8,164 bases of DNA from Candidatus Methanophaga sp. GoMg3.2 (lineage in GTDB: Archaea; Halobacteriota; Syntropharchaeia; Alkanophagales; Methanospirareceae): assembly GCA_013180565.1 (NCBI GenBank), contig QBUN01000419.1:1-8164 (forward strand). Reading direction: 5' to 3'. The position numbers were made by a program, and so were the translations under genes. The notes beneath the pieces were generated by a model. That model had not been told where the DNA came from. It worked only from the letters and a program-made list of their open reading frames with translations, and did no database searches. This document shows, piece after piece, positions 1 through 5,809 of the stretch (position 1 is the stretch's first letter; each line of letters starts with the position of its first letter).

Positions 1-1009
1 GTGCATCGTGCAATATCATCGCTAATCGCTCTACGCCCAGTCCAAGATTTACTACGGGGTAGGGGATCTCGTACTGCGCCAGTGCAGTGGGCGAATAAAT
101 CCCAAAAGTGGCGACTTCCACCCACCCTATCCGCGGATGATAACAGAAAACTTCCGTCTGTGTCTCGGGCATGTAATATTTCGACCGTTTCTCGTCCTTT
201 TGGAATCGCATTTTTACAAATCCGAATTGTAGAAGCAGCCCGGTGGCGAGGTCCTTACCATCGTCTATGCTCACATCTTCACTGCAGAAGACACAGGATG
301 CGGAATGGTAATTACGTAGTCGTATTTCGTCCTCTCGCTGCTCCCTTCTGAAGCACCTGTCCACGGAGAAGAATTTTATCGGTAATGGCTTTTTATTCCA
401 GACTTCAGCAAGAGTCAAGAACCAGCCGGAGGTCATGTGGCTCCTCAATGTGCTTCTGGAAGGTACAGGCGCGAGGTCTTTTAGCTCCGGAAAAACCGCC
501 TCAAGCACTTTCGTTACTTCCATATCTGCCACATCCAGACTATTCGCCACTTCATATACCAGGTCATCGCCGTCTATTTCGCCCTTTTTATAGCTGTGCA
601 GTGTATTCTTGAGTGTGTCTATTTCATCATTTGAGAATGGTTTACCGAAGTACGAATTCATTTGATTCACTCGTTCATCAGAAATGCCAATGTCCGGGCG
701 AGGTAAGCCAGCGAGATAATAACAGCGATCTAAGACCGCAAGTGCCTCTTTCCCAAATTGCTTCTTCACTTCCGCTTCTTCTATCGTCACTGGATTCATG
801 ACTTCCTCGAATCCGAGCCGCAGATACGCCTCTCTTAGCTTTTGGATCGTTTCAAATACTGGATGTGGCTTACCATAGCGTAAACGTAGCAAAGACCGCG
901 GATGTCTTTCGTTCACTCGCTTCTCATCTGCATATTTTGTTCCCGCTAGCCATGCGGCTTCAAAATCATTGCTCGTTTCTTCTCTTATCTGTTTGGGGTC
1001 GAATTTCAT
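1..1009 (-). CDS. sepS: O-phosphoseryl-tRNA synthetase (SepRS), N-terminal part; runs off left edge
   Basis: This class II aminoacyl-tRNA synthetase attaches O-phosphoserine to tRNA-Cys. SepCysS then converts the product to Cys-tRNA-Cys, an indirect cysteine route of methanogens and relatives. I translated the reverse strand from the ATG at 1009-1007: 336 codons stay open to the window edge, out of about 530-540 usual for the family. The start MKFDPKQIRE is typical of SepRS. Other marks are the HMTSGWF segment (191-197), class II motif 2 with FRREQRED (220-227) followed by YHSAS (234-238), and motif 3 GLGVERLAM (323-331). From memory, A. fulgidus SepRS binds the phosphate through Thr188, Ser231 and Ser233; Thr193, Ser236 and Ser238 here match at a constant offset of five. 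The C-terminal anticodon-binding part lies outside the window. No sepCysS gene is visible here. An AAGGA sits only two bases before the ATG, so initiation may be leaderless or short-leadered. The motifs exclude a plain PheRS or SerRS. Confidence 0.95.
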   Translation of the reverse strand, partial: MKFDPKQIREETSNDFEAAWLAGTKYADEKRVNERHPRSLLRLRYGKPHPVFETIQKLREAYLRLGFEEVMNPVTIEEAEVKKQFGKEALAVLDRCYYLAGLPRPDIGISDERVNQMNSYFGKPFSNDEIDTLKNTLHSYKKGEIDGDDLVYEVANSLDVADMEVTKVLEAVFPELKDLAPVPSRSTLRSHMTSGWFLTLAEVWNKKPLPIKFFSVDRCFRREQREDEIRLRNYHSASCVFCSEDVSIDDGKDLATGLLLQFGFVKMRFQKDEKRSKYYMPETQTEVFCYHPRIGWVEVATFGIYSPTALAQYEIPYPVVNLGLGVERLAMILHDA

Positions 1010-1029
1010 GTTCCTTTACAATAGTTCTT

Positions 1030-1070
1030 TATGATGATTATTAATATTTTTATCCTCGCATCTAAAATTA
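1030..1070. promoter_or_regulatory. Divergent promoter region between sepS and the Ig/PKD/PEGA protein gene
   Basis: The 94 bp between the two divergent starts contain an AT-rich core. On the minus strand, AAAAATATTAATAA (about 1037-1050) lies roughly 28-40 bases before the sepS ATG, a good distance for an archaeal TATA box with a short leader. On the plus strand, CTAAAATTA (1062-1070) lies about 35-40 bases before the GTG at 1104 and could be the TATA element for that gene. Neither was tested; the call rests on base composition and spacing. Confidence 0.4.
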
Positions 1071-1103
1071 GTCGAGTCTACACAAAAGGGCATCCTTAAA
1101 GTA

Positions 1104-3317
1104 GTGCAGTATTACTCATTTATAATTGGCACACGTACAAAAACAGATATTAATCCTGCATATGTTTTTAAATACCCTCAAAATGATCCCTTTAGCATCG
1201 ACTTCACTGTTGAAGAGACGGGTGTGATTTACGCTGAAGTGGAATTGGAAGGGGCTATCGAGGAGATTGGACTCGTCTTGAAATCTCCCACTGGGGAGGT
1301 AAAAAGAGAAGTTTGGGTGGGTATGCCGCTCTATCTGAAATATGAAGTTTCCAAAGATGACATCGCTGAAGGCACTGAATGGGAAATATCCGTCAGAAGT
1401 GGTCTTTCGGAAATGGGTTATGGCACTCTCAAAATAACATATCCCCGTGACACGACCCCACCAACTATAGCACTATCCTGTTCTCCAGAAAATCCCACTA
1501 CCGATCAGCAGATTACTTTTATCGCAACAGCATCGGATAGAAGTGGAATTGATAGAATCGAGATATTGGTGAATACAGAAACGGTAGAAGAATGCTTTGA
1601 GTCAAAATGTACCTACATTGGTGGACCTTATCCTGCTGGGACCTTTGTGAGTTATGGTGCTAATGCCTACGATGGGGCAGGTAACAGAGCGTGGACGGAC
1701 TACAAGAGTGTGCACATATCAGAGCCAATGGATATAATCCCTCCTACCGTAATAGACAATACACCAGTCGGTACAGATGTCCCTGTTAGAACGGAAATAA
1801 CCATTACATTTAGTGAGTCAATGAACATGGAATTGACAGAATACGCATTCTCTATGTATGATTCTGGAGAGTCAAGAGTACCTGGCAATTTTTATTGGAA
1901 AGAGAACATGATGATCTTCAAGCCGCATTTTGATCTTGATCACGACACAGAATACATTGTAAATCTGGAAGGAGGGAACTGGGGAGCAATGGATTTAGCA
2001 GAGAACATCCTGGTAAGATCATACAACTGGGGATTTAGAACAAGCTCTCCTGAACTCCTATCACCGGCCGCTATAATATCTGCATCCGCAACGCAAATAA
2101 AAGAGGGAGAAGGCATATCATTTGATGCAGAAGCGTCCAGCGACCGGGATGGTGAGATCGTTTCTTACTATTGGGACTTTGGTGATGGAACTACTGACAC
2201 GAGAATAAATGTAGAACACGTATATTCTCATAGCGGGCATTATACAGTCGCACTCACGGTAACAGATAACAATAAGTTATCTGACACCGACACAGAGGAT
2301 ATAAGCGTTACTATACCAACTCTTTCTGTTTCAATCTCTACAAATCCTGTGCTTTCTGGTGAATCAGAGGAGATAATAATTCAGGTCTTCTCAGACGGCG
2401 ATAGCATAGATGGCGCTGATGTGTTTCTCTCGTTCTCAATTGGCAGTCTCCACCCAACTGAAGGGAAGACTGATGAAGATGGCGAATTTGTTTCTACTTA
2501 TACCGCTCCACCGGTGTCTACCACTCAACGGTATACTATTTCTGCCGCTGTGAAAAAAGAGGGATATGAGGGAGGAATTGTTTCAGTTTCAGACTCGATT
2601 TTTGTAGTGCAACTGCTGACCACTACACCAGCACCTGTGGTTACACCAATTCCAATGCCTGAAGAAACTCCCACTCCTGCACCAACGCCACCTCCTTCAC
2701 AGCCAATCGTTCCGATTGCGATAGCGGCGATAGCAGCAGTCACTGTTTTAATATATATTCTCAAAAAGCTGCCAAATGAGAATACAGATGAAGAAGAAGA
2801 GCATTACAGTTCAATATCCGCAAGTTCTGATCCGGACGGTGCTGTGGTTTTATTAGATGGCGCATATCAAGGTATATCTGCAATAGCAATGGATAATATC
2901 CCTATAGGCCCCCACATTGTTCTATTTGCAAAATTCGGCTATTTCAAATGCGAAAGAGAAGCGGTAGTTAATGTAAACCAACCAACCTATGTTCATTGCG
3001 ATTTGACTGAAATACCAGGGCTAAAGCTGAAACTCTCTGCGGAACCTACCAAAATCCCGGCTGAGGGGGTATCGGAATCACAGATGACGATATGGATAGA
3101 GGATAATAATGAGAATAAAATTCCTGTCCCCGTAGATGTAACGGTAGAGTTAAGAACAAACAGAGGAAAGATAGAGCGCCAGATCAAGATACTCGCAGGA
3201 CATGCTTCTGCCACAGCAACCCTGACATCCTCCACGGACAAAGGAACTGCCACGGTAGAGGCGAAGGCAGAATTTTTGAAGGGCAGCACAACCGTTGAAT
3301 TTTTGCGCTCTACATAA
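1104..3317 (+). CDS. Multidomain Ig-like/PKD/PEGA surface-type protein with one membrane segment
   Basis: A 737-residue, beta-rich protein of cell-surface type; its specific role is not recognised. Domains in order: an N-terminal PPC-like beta-sandwich (about 25-114); a bacterial Ig-like domain opening DTTPP (116-206) with two cysteines, C164 and C169, close together; an SbsA-like Ig domain (Big_5 type, about 210-314) opening IIPP; a PKD domain (about 320-404) with the signature YYWDFGDG (355-362); an Ig-like domain (406-503); a Pro/Thr-rich linker (506-534); one hydrophobic segment (535-553) followed by KK; an acidic stretch (560-566); a PEGA domain (about 567-637, with DPDGAVVLLDG); and a final Ig-like domain (640-737). 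The only in-frame start between the upstream stop at 1035 and the domain is GTG 1104, and it gives no signal peptide. If the N-terminal part is outside, PEGA and the last Ig domain would lie in the cytoplasm, which is odd. A lost or misplaced N-terminus is possible. A surface or adhesion role is inference. Confidence 0.8.
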   Translation: MQYYSFIIGTRTKTDINPAYVFKYPQNDPFSIDFTVEETGVIYAEVELEGAIEEIGLVLKSPTGEVKREVWVGMPLYLKYEVSKDDIAEGTEWEISVRSGLSEMGYGTLKITYPRDTTPPTIALSCSPENPTTDQQITFIATASDRSGIDRIEILVNTETVEECFESKCTYIGGPYPAGTFVSYGANAYDGAGNRAWTDYKSVHISEPMDIIPPTVIDNTPVGTDVPVRTEITITFSESMNMELTEYAFSMYDSGESRVPGNFYWKENMMIFKPHFDLDHDTEYIVNLEGGNWGAMDLAENILVRSYNWGFRTSSPELLSPAAIISASATQIKEGEGISFDAEASSDRDGEIVSYYWDFGDGTTDTRINVEHVYSHSGHYTVALTVTDNNKLSDTDTEDISVTIPTLSVSISTNPVLSGESEEIIIQVFSDGDSIDGADVFLSFSIGSLHPTEGKTDEDGEFVSTYTAPPVSTTQRYTISAAVKKEGYEGGIVSVSDSIFVVQLLTTTPAPVVTPIPMPEETPTPAPTPPPSQPIVPIAIAAIAAVTVLIYILKKLPNENTDEEEEHYSSISASSDPDGAVVLLDGAYQGISAIAMDNIPIGPHIVLFAKFGYFKCEREAVVNVNQPTYVHCDLTEIPGLKLKLSAEPTKIPAEGVSESQMTIWIEDNNENKIPVPVDVTVELRTNRGKIERQIKILAGHASATATLTSSTDKGTATVEAKAEFLKGSTTVEFLRST

Positions 3318-3319
3318 AA

Positions 3320-3345
3320 CTTTTTGCTTGCAAAAAGCCTTTTTT
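3320..3345 (+). terminator. Hairpin plus T-run after the Ig/PKD/PEGA gene
   Basis: Two bases after the TAA at 3315-3317, CTTTTTG (3320-3326) and CAAAAAG (3331-3337) form a perfect 7-bp stem with a four-base loop. The stem is followed by CC and six T (3340-3345). In archaea the T-run alone can end transcription, so the hairpin may be incidental. Only about 30 bases separate it from the next plus-strand ATG, so it would separate the two transcripts. Confidence 0.5.
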
Positions 3346-3376
3346 ATTCTTAATCCAAGAGATATTAATAAAGATT

Positions 3377-3871
3377 ATGACTGTTGATATTGGTATTAAC
3401 GCGCTATCTGAATGTATCACGGTGATATTGACGGCGATGACGCCAGTTGGCGAACTCCGTGCTGCTATACCCTTTGCAATAGGTTATTATAATATGGGCT
3501 ACGGTGAAGCTTTTGTCCTTTCCGTAATAGGGAATATGCTACCCGTAATACCGTTACTTCTTTTTCTCGGCCCTGTTTCAAATTGGTTGCGAAGATACGC
3601 TATCCTCGACAGGTTCTTTACTTGGCTTTTCGCACGAACAAGGAGACATAGCCAGAGGATGGAGAAATACGGCGCTCTGGGTCTGATCCCTTTTGTTGCC
3701 ATTCCTCTTCCTGTGACGGGAGCATGGACAGCATGTGCAGTTGCTTTCGTCTTCGGCATTCGCTTCCGATACGCATTTGTTGCTATTCTCGTGGGTGTGA
3801 TGCTCGCGGGTATAATAGTAACGCTGTCATGCCGTGGTGTTTTGAATGTGATGGATCTGATGGGAGTGTGA
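3377..3871 (+). CDS. Small integral membrane protein, COG2426 / 'small multidrug export' family
   Basis: A 164-residue membrane protein of the COG2426 (sm_multidrug_ex) family. The family name implies a transporter, but substrate and mechanism are not established, so the name should be taken loosely. The marks are PVGELRAAIPFA (23-34), including the GExR-AIP motif, and the second signature EKYGALGLIPFVAIPLP then TGAW (96-117). Hydrophobic segments lie at about 8-22, 44-66, 100-127 and 131-152, with a basic loop RTRRHSQRMEK (87-97) between the second and third. Length is normal for the family. The ATG at 3377 is preceded by GATATTAATAAAG with no Shine-Dalgarno sequence. It sits 59 bp after the preceding gene, beyond a possible terminator, and converges with the zinc-ribbon gene, so it is probably monocistronic or weakly linked to its upstream neighbour. 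Confidence 0.88.
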   Translation: MTVDIGINALSECITVILTAMTPVGELRAAIPFAIGYYNMGYGEAFVLSVIGNMLPVIPLLLFLGPVSNWLRRYAILDRFFTWLFARTRRHSQRMEKYGALGLIPFVAIPLPVTGAWTACAVAFVFGIRFRYAFVAILVGVMLAGIIVTLSCRGVLNVMDLMGV

Positions 3872-3940
3872 AGTTCATGTGCATTTACTCAACATCAAAT
3901 GTACGGAAATCCTAAACAAACGCGCTTTTGCAGAATACAA
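3872..3940. other. Convergent intergenic gap with a possible hairpin
   Basis: These 69 bp separate two genes that point at each other. GTGCATTT (3879-3886) can pair with AAATGTAC (3897-3904), with one G-U pair and a ten-base loop. For plus-strand transcription the nearest T-rich stretch (CTTCTTTTTCTT, 3947-3958) lies inside the end of the zinc-ribbon gene and may serve as an archaeal terminator. I see no gene here. Confidence 0.3.
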
Positions 3941-4267
3941 CTATTGCTTCTTTTTCTTAAATAACGATGGCAAATGGATTACATACGAGCCATTCTCCTT
4001 CATCTTCATTACTATCTCCTTCCGCTCTAACAACGCATCCAGATTGAGTTCGTATATGCCAGGGCTCAAAATCTTTAAGCTTTCTATCTTATCCACCTCT
4101 AGGGGTACTTTATCTTCTACTTTTAGCTGGTCCACCAGGTCCGTTGCACTTGCTTCTTTTCCCTTCCTTATATAGAGAAAAAGATTCCCGCCACACTCAG
4201 GACAGCCATTCAGCATCTCTTCTGTTATCTTTTCGAATTCCTTACCACATTTCAAGCATTTATGCAT
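3941..4267 (-). CDS. OapC/ArvC-type zinc-ribbon protein (COG3364), last gene of the GTPase operon
   Basis: A 108-residue archaeal protein with an N-terminal zinc ribbon. C4 and C7 (CLKC) form one knuckle and C22 and C25 (CPECGG) the other, a classic four-cysteine site. The rest (about 35-99) is a predicted mixed alpha/beta domain with SPGIYELNLDALLERKEIVM (68-87), followed by a lysine-rich tail KKKKKQ. It corresponds to the archaeal zinc-ribbon family encoded next to an Era-like GTPase and a DUF2073 protein, called OapC in haloarchaea. Biochemical function is not known; an accessory or regulatory role for the GTPase is inference from gene order. The ATG at 4267 follows the upstream stop by 12 bases with no clear Shine-Dalgarno, so it is probably translated by coupling or reinitiation. 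Confidence 0.85.
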   Translation of the reverse strand: MHKCLKCGKEFEKITEEMLNGCPECGGNLFLYIRKGKEASATDLVDQLKVEDKVPLEVDKIESLKILSPGIYELNLDALLERKEIVMKMKENGSYVIHLPSLFKKKKQ

Positions 4268-4279
4268 CTTTATTTTAGA

Positions 4280-4612
4280 TTAGATTGCGGAAATGATCGC
4301 ACTTATTAAGTCTTTATCCTTCTTCGTCGTGTGCATCATCTTCGCAGGTCCTATAACAGTTAGTCTTGTCTTCTTTCTTATATTCAAAAATCCCCGCTTA
4401 GAAGGATAGCCACTCATCTCTATGCCAGAAAAATCATCGTCCACCTCCGTCATTGTAAGCTCTATCAGTTTCATCTGCTCCTCTGACGTCAGACCGCCTT
4501 CCAAGACCACTATATTACCCGACTTTACACCGTCCAGTACAAATCTTAACTTCTCAGTCGAGGTCATCGAATTTATTTTGTCTTCCGAAATAAGATTCAT
4601 TTTTATTTCCAT
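4280..4612 (-). CDS. DUF2073 / OapB-ArvB family protein
   Basis: A 110-residue soluble archaeal protein of the DUF2073 family (OapB/ArvB type). Conserved-looking blocks are VVLEGGLTSEEQMKLIELTM (35-54), FSGIEMSGYP (61-70) and RLTVIGPAKMM (83-93). It is predicted alpha/beta, with no membrane segment and no cysteines. Its biochemical role is not established. It always seems to travel with the GTPase encoded just upstream, so a partner or regulator of that GTPase is the natural inference. The start at 4612 is supported by GGTGAGGGAG at 4620-4629, whose GGAG lies seven bases before the ATG. A second ATG (codon 5, 4600) is in frame but too far from this site. The gap to the GTPase stop is 12 bases, so the two are in one operon. 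Confidence 0.85.
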   Translation of the reverse strand: MEIKMNLISEDKINSMTSTEKLRFVLDGVKSGNIVVLEGGLTSEEQMKLIELTMTEVDDDFSGIEMSGYPSKRGFLNIRKKTRLTVIGPAKMMHTTKKDKDLISAIISAI

Positions 4613-4619
4613 CGTGTAA

Positions 4620-4629
4620 CTCCCTCACC
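4620..4629 (-). promoter_or_regulatory. Strong Shine-Dalgarno of the DUF2073 gene, overlapping the GTPase stop codon
   Basis: Read on the minus strand, GGTGAGGGAG includes the GTPase stop TGA (4627-4625) and ends seven bases before the DUF2073 ATG at 4612. It combines the archaeal GGTGA core with GGAG. Ribosomes ending the GTPase would sit on this site, so translational coupling is likely. It is the clearest ribosome-binding site in this operon; the next gene has none. Confidence 0.65.
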
Positions 4630-5347
4630 GGAATCTCCGCGCCATTTCCTCATATAAGTCCAGCATATTCTCGCCCTTCAGTGCTGATATTGGTATGACT
4701 GAGTGCTGAGGGAAAGCATTTGCTATCCTTTGTGGCGTGGCATCCACAAGGTCTACCTTATTTGCAGCGATAATAATCGGGATACCCCTTGCTTCCATGT
4801 TCCCGATGATGATAATATTAGTTTGCGTATACGGATCTTCGGTAGAATCCATCAGAAGCACAACGCCGTCAATATCGTCGAGCCATTTTATTGCCTCTAT
4901 AACGCCTTCCGTCGCCTCTTTCGCCCTTTTTTTCGCCTCATCCTCTTCCAAACCATAAGCCATGAACTCGTGAAAATCTATCTTTGTCGCTAATCCCGGC
5001 GTGTCAACCACATCCAGCTTCAGCTTCGCTTTTCCTCGCTTTGGCTTTACTTCTGGCCCGGAATTCAAATCAGGGTTTGGGTTTTCCAATGACTTAGCTT
5101 TCAGGTCTATGATAACTCCCTCTCTCCTGACTGCCCTTCTTGTCTCATGGGGTACCTCTGTGGCTAGCCCCACATCTTCGTTCTCATCTACAAAAGTATG
5201 GATTATCCTATTAGTCAAAGTGGTTTTCCCAGCATTCGGCGGTCCGTAGATGCCGATTTTCGCCGTCCCCCTCCGGAAAAACAAAGCTCTTCTTAGCCGT
5301 GTTAAGATGCTCTTCCACCTTCTCTTCGACTTCATCTTTTCTTCCAT
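4625..5347 (-). CDS. Archaeal Era-like small GTPase, OapA/ArvA type
   Basis: A TRAFAC-class GTPase of 240 residues. Visible motifs are P-loop GPPNAGKT (35-42, Lys41), a conserved switch region with TEVPHETRRAVRREG (63-77) holding the candidate G2 threonine, G3 DTPG (115-118), G4 NKVD (196-199) and G5 SAL (221-223). Residues 82-110 form a charged insertion before DTPG, longer than in minimal Ras-like GTPases. The N-terminus (1-27) is a very basic, amphipathic stretch including KRRWKSILTRLRRALFFRR that could bind membrane. Orthologues in haloarchaea are OapA, linked to extracellular vesicle formation as ArvA; the function here is inferred from family and from the two partner genes that follow. 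Start choice is open: ATG 5347 (codon 1) lies only about 14 bases from the TATA-like element, while ATG 5335 (codon 5) lies at the distance expected of a leaderless start. Confidence 0.9.
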   Translation of the reverse strand: MEEKMKSKRRWKSILTRLRRALFFRRGTAKIGIYGPPNAGKTTLTNRIIHTFVDENEDVGLATEVPHETRRAVRREGVIIDLKAKSLENPNPDLNSGPEVKPKRGKAKLKLDVVDTPGLATKIDFHEFMAYGLEEDEAKKRAKEATEGVIEAIKWLDDIDGVVLLMDSTEDPYTQTNIIIIGNMEARGIPIIIAANKVDLVDATPQRIANAFPQHSVIPISALKGENMLDLYEEMARRFR

Positions 5348-5353
5348 CCTCTC

Positions 5354-5366
5354 TTTTTTATATAAT
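5354..5366 (-). promoter_or_regulatory. TATA-like element of the GTPase operon
   Basis: On the minus strand, ATTATATAAAAAA (5366-5354) is a good archaeal TATA-box match. Its centre near 5361 places a start of transcription about 26 bases downstream, near 5335. That coincides with the second in-frame ATG of the GTPase rather than the first. A weaker alternative, ATTATAAAT (about 5404-5412), would give a leader of some 35 bases before the first ATG. Confidence 0.45.
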
Positions 5367-5429
5367 TAAATCTTTCTACTCGATTGATGATACTGCCAAA
5401 TTTGATTTATAATGCATTACGCCTTACTC

Positions 5430-5470
5430 TTTCATTATACATAGATAGTTATTATTAAATCTAAATATTT
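5430..5470 (+). promoter_or_regulatory. AT-rich promoter region of the aIF1A-rio1-fwdB run
   Basis: Two TATA-like stretches precede aIF1A: CATTATACATAG (about 5432-5443) and TTATTATTAAATCTAAATATT (about 5449-5469). Depending on which is used, transcription would start near 5464 or between about 5480 and 5490. The first favours the GTG start at 5477. The second would put the start of transcription past that GTG and favour the TTG start at 5507. Assigned from composition and spacing only. Confidence 0.35.
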
Positions 5471-5476
5471 CGCAAG

Positions 5477-5809
5477 GTGGGGCTAGCAGCCGAAGAGGAG
5501 GAAAAATTGTATAAGAAACCTGAAGGTACAGAAGAAGTAATACGTGTGCGTATTCCGGATAAAAGAAGAAGGGAAGTGTTGGCGATAGTAGAGAAGATGT
5601 TAGGCGGGCGAAGGGTGACCGTGCAGTGCCTGGATGGGAAAGAAAGGATGGCCAGAATCCCGGGCAGATTAAAGAGAAGACATTGGGTAAATGTCGGAGA
5701 CGCAGTAATAATAGTTCCCTGGGACTTTCAGGATGAAAAGGCCGAGCTTATCTACAGATATAAAAGGCCACAAATGGAATGGTTAAGAAGGAAGGGCTAT
5801 TTGAAGTAG
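5477..5809 (+). CDS. eif1A: Archaeal translation initiation factor 1A (aIF1A)
   Basis: This single OB-fold factor binds the A-site region of the small ribosomal subunit and promotes initiation scanning and subunit events; it is the homologue of eukaryotic eIF1A and bacterial IF1. The 110 residues cover the whole family: [17 protein letters not shown] (19-35), [20 protein letters not shown] (41-60), [17 protein letters not shown] (61-77) and [18 protein letters not shown] (78-95), ending with WLRRKGYLK (102-110). GTG 5477 is the first in-frame start considered. Codon 11 is a TTG (5507) with GAGGAGG ending five bases before it, a much better ribosome site, and would give a 100-residue protein beginning at YKKPEG. 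Both keep the complete OB fold. The gene heads a plus-strand run and overlaps the Rio1 kinase gene. Confidence 0.95.
   Translation: MGLAAEEEEKLYKKPEGTEEVIRVRIPDKRRREVLAIVEKMLGGRRVTVQCLDGKERMARIPGRLKRRHWVNVGDAVIIVPWDFQDEKAELIYRYKRPQMEWLRRKGYLK
5495..5501 (+). promoter_or_regulatory. Candidate Shine-Dalgarno for an alternative TTG start of aIF1A
   Basis: GAGGAGG sits five bases before the in-frame TTG at 5507-5509. It also encodes a glutamate run (residues 6-9) if the GTG at 5477 is used, so it may be coding by chance. It decides the start only if the transcript begins between the GTG and this site. Confidence 0.4.

Noticed and set aside
1..801. Three open frames on the plus strand (1-351, 385-612, 613-801)
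   Set aside because: They lie over the sepS reading frame on the other strand, have arginine/serine-rich low-information translations and match no family I know.
2525..2764. Minus-strand frame with a glycine/isoleucine-rich, membrane-like translation
   Set aside because: It is the complement of the Pro/Thr linker and membrane segment of the Ig/PKD/PEGA protein; composition explains it.
3879..3904. Inverted repeat considered as a small RNA or attachment site
   Set aside because: The stem is short and includes a G-U pair; no direct repeats or integrase gene are nearby. Kept only as a weak hairpin.
4703..5249. Plus-strand frames opposite the GTPase
   Set aside because: The minus strand carries an intact GTPase with all G motifs, so these are shadows.
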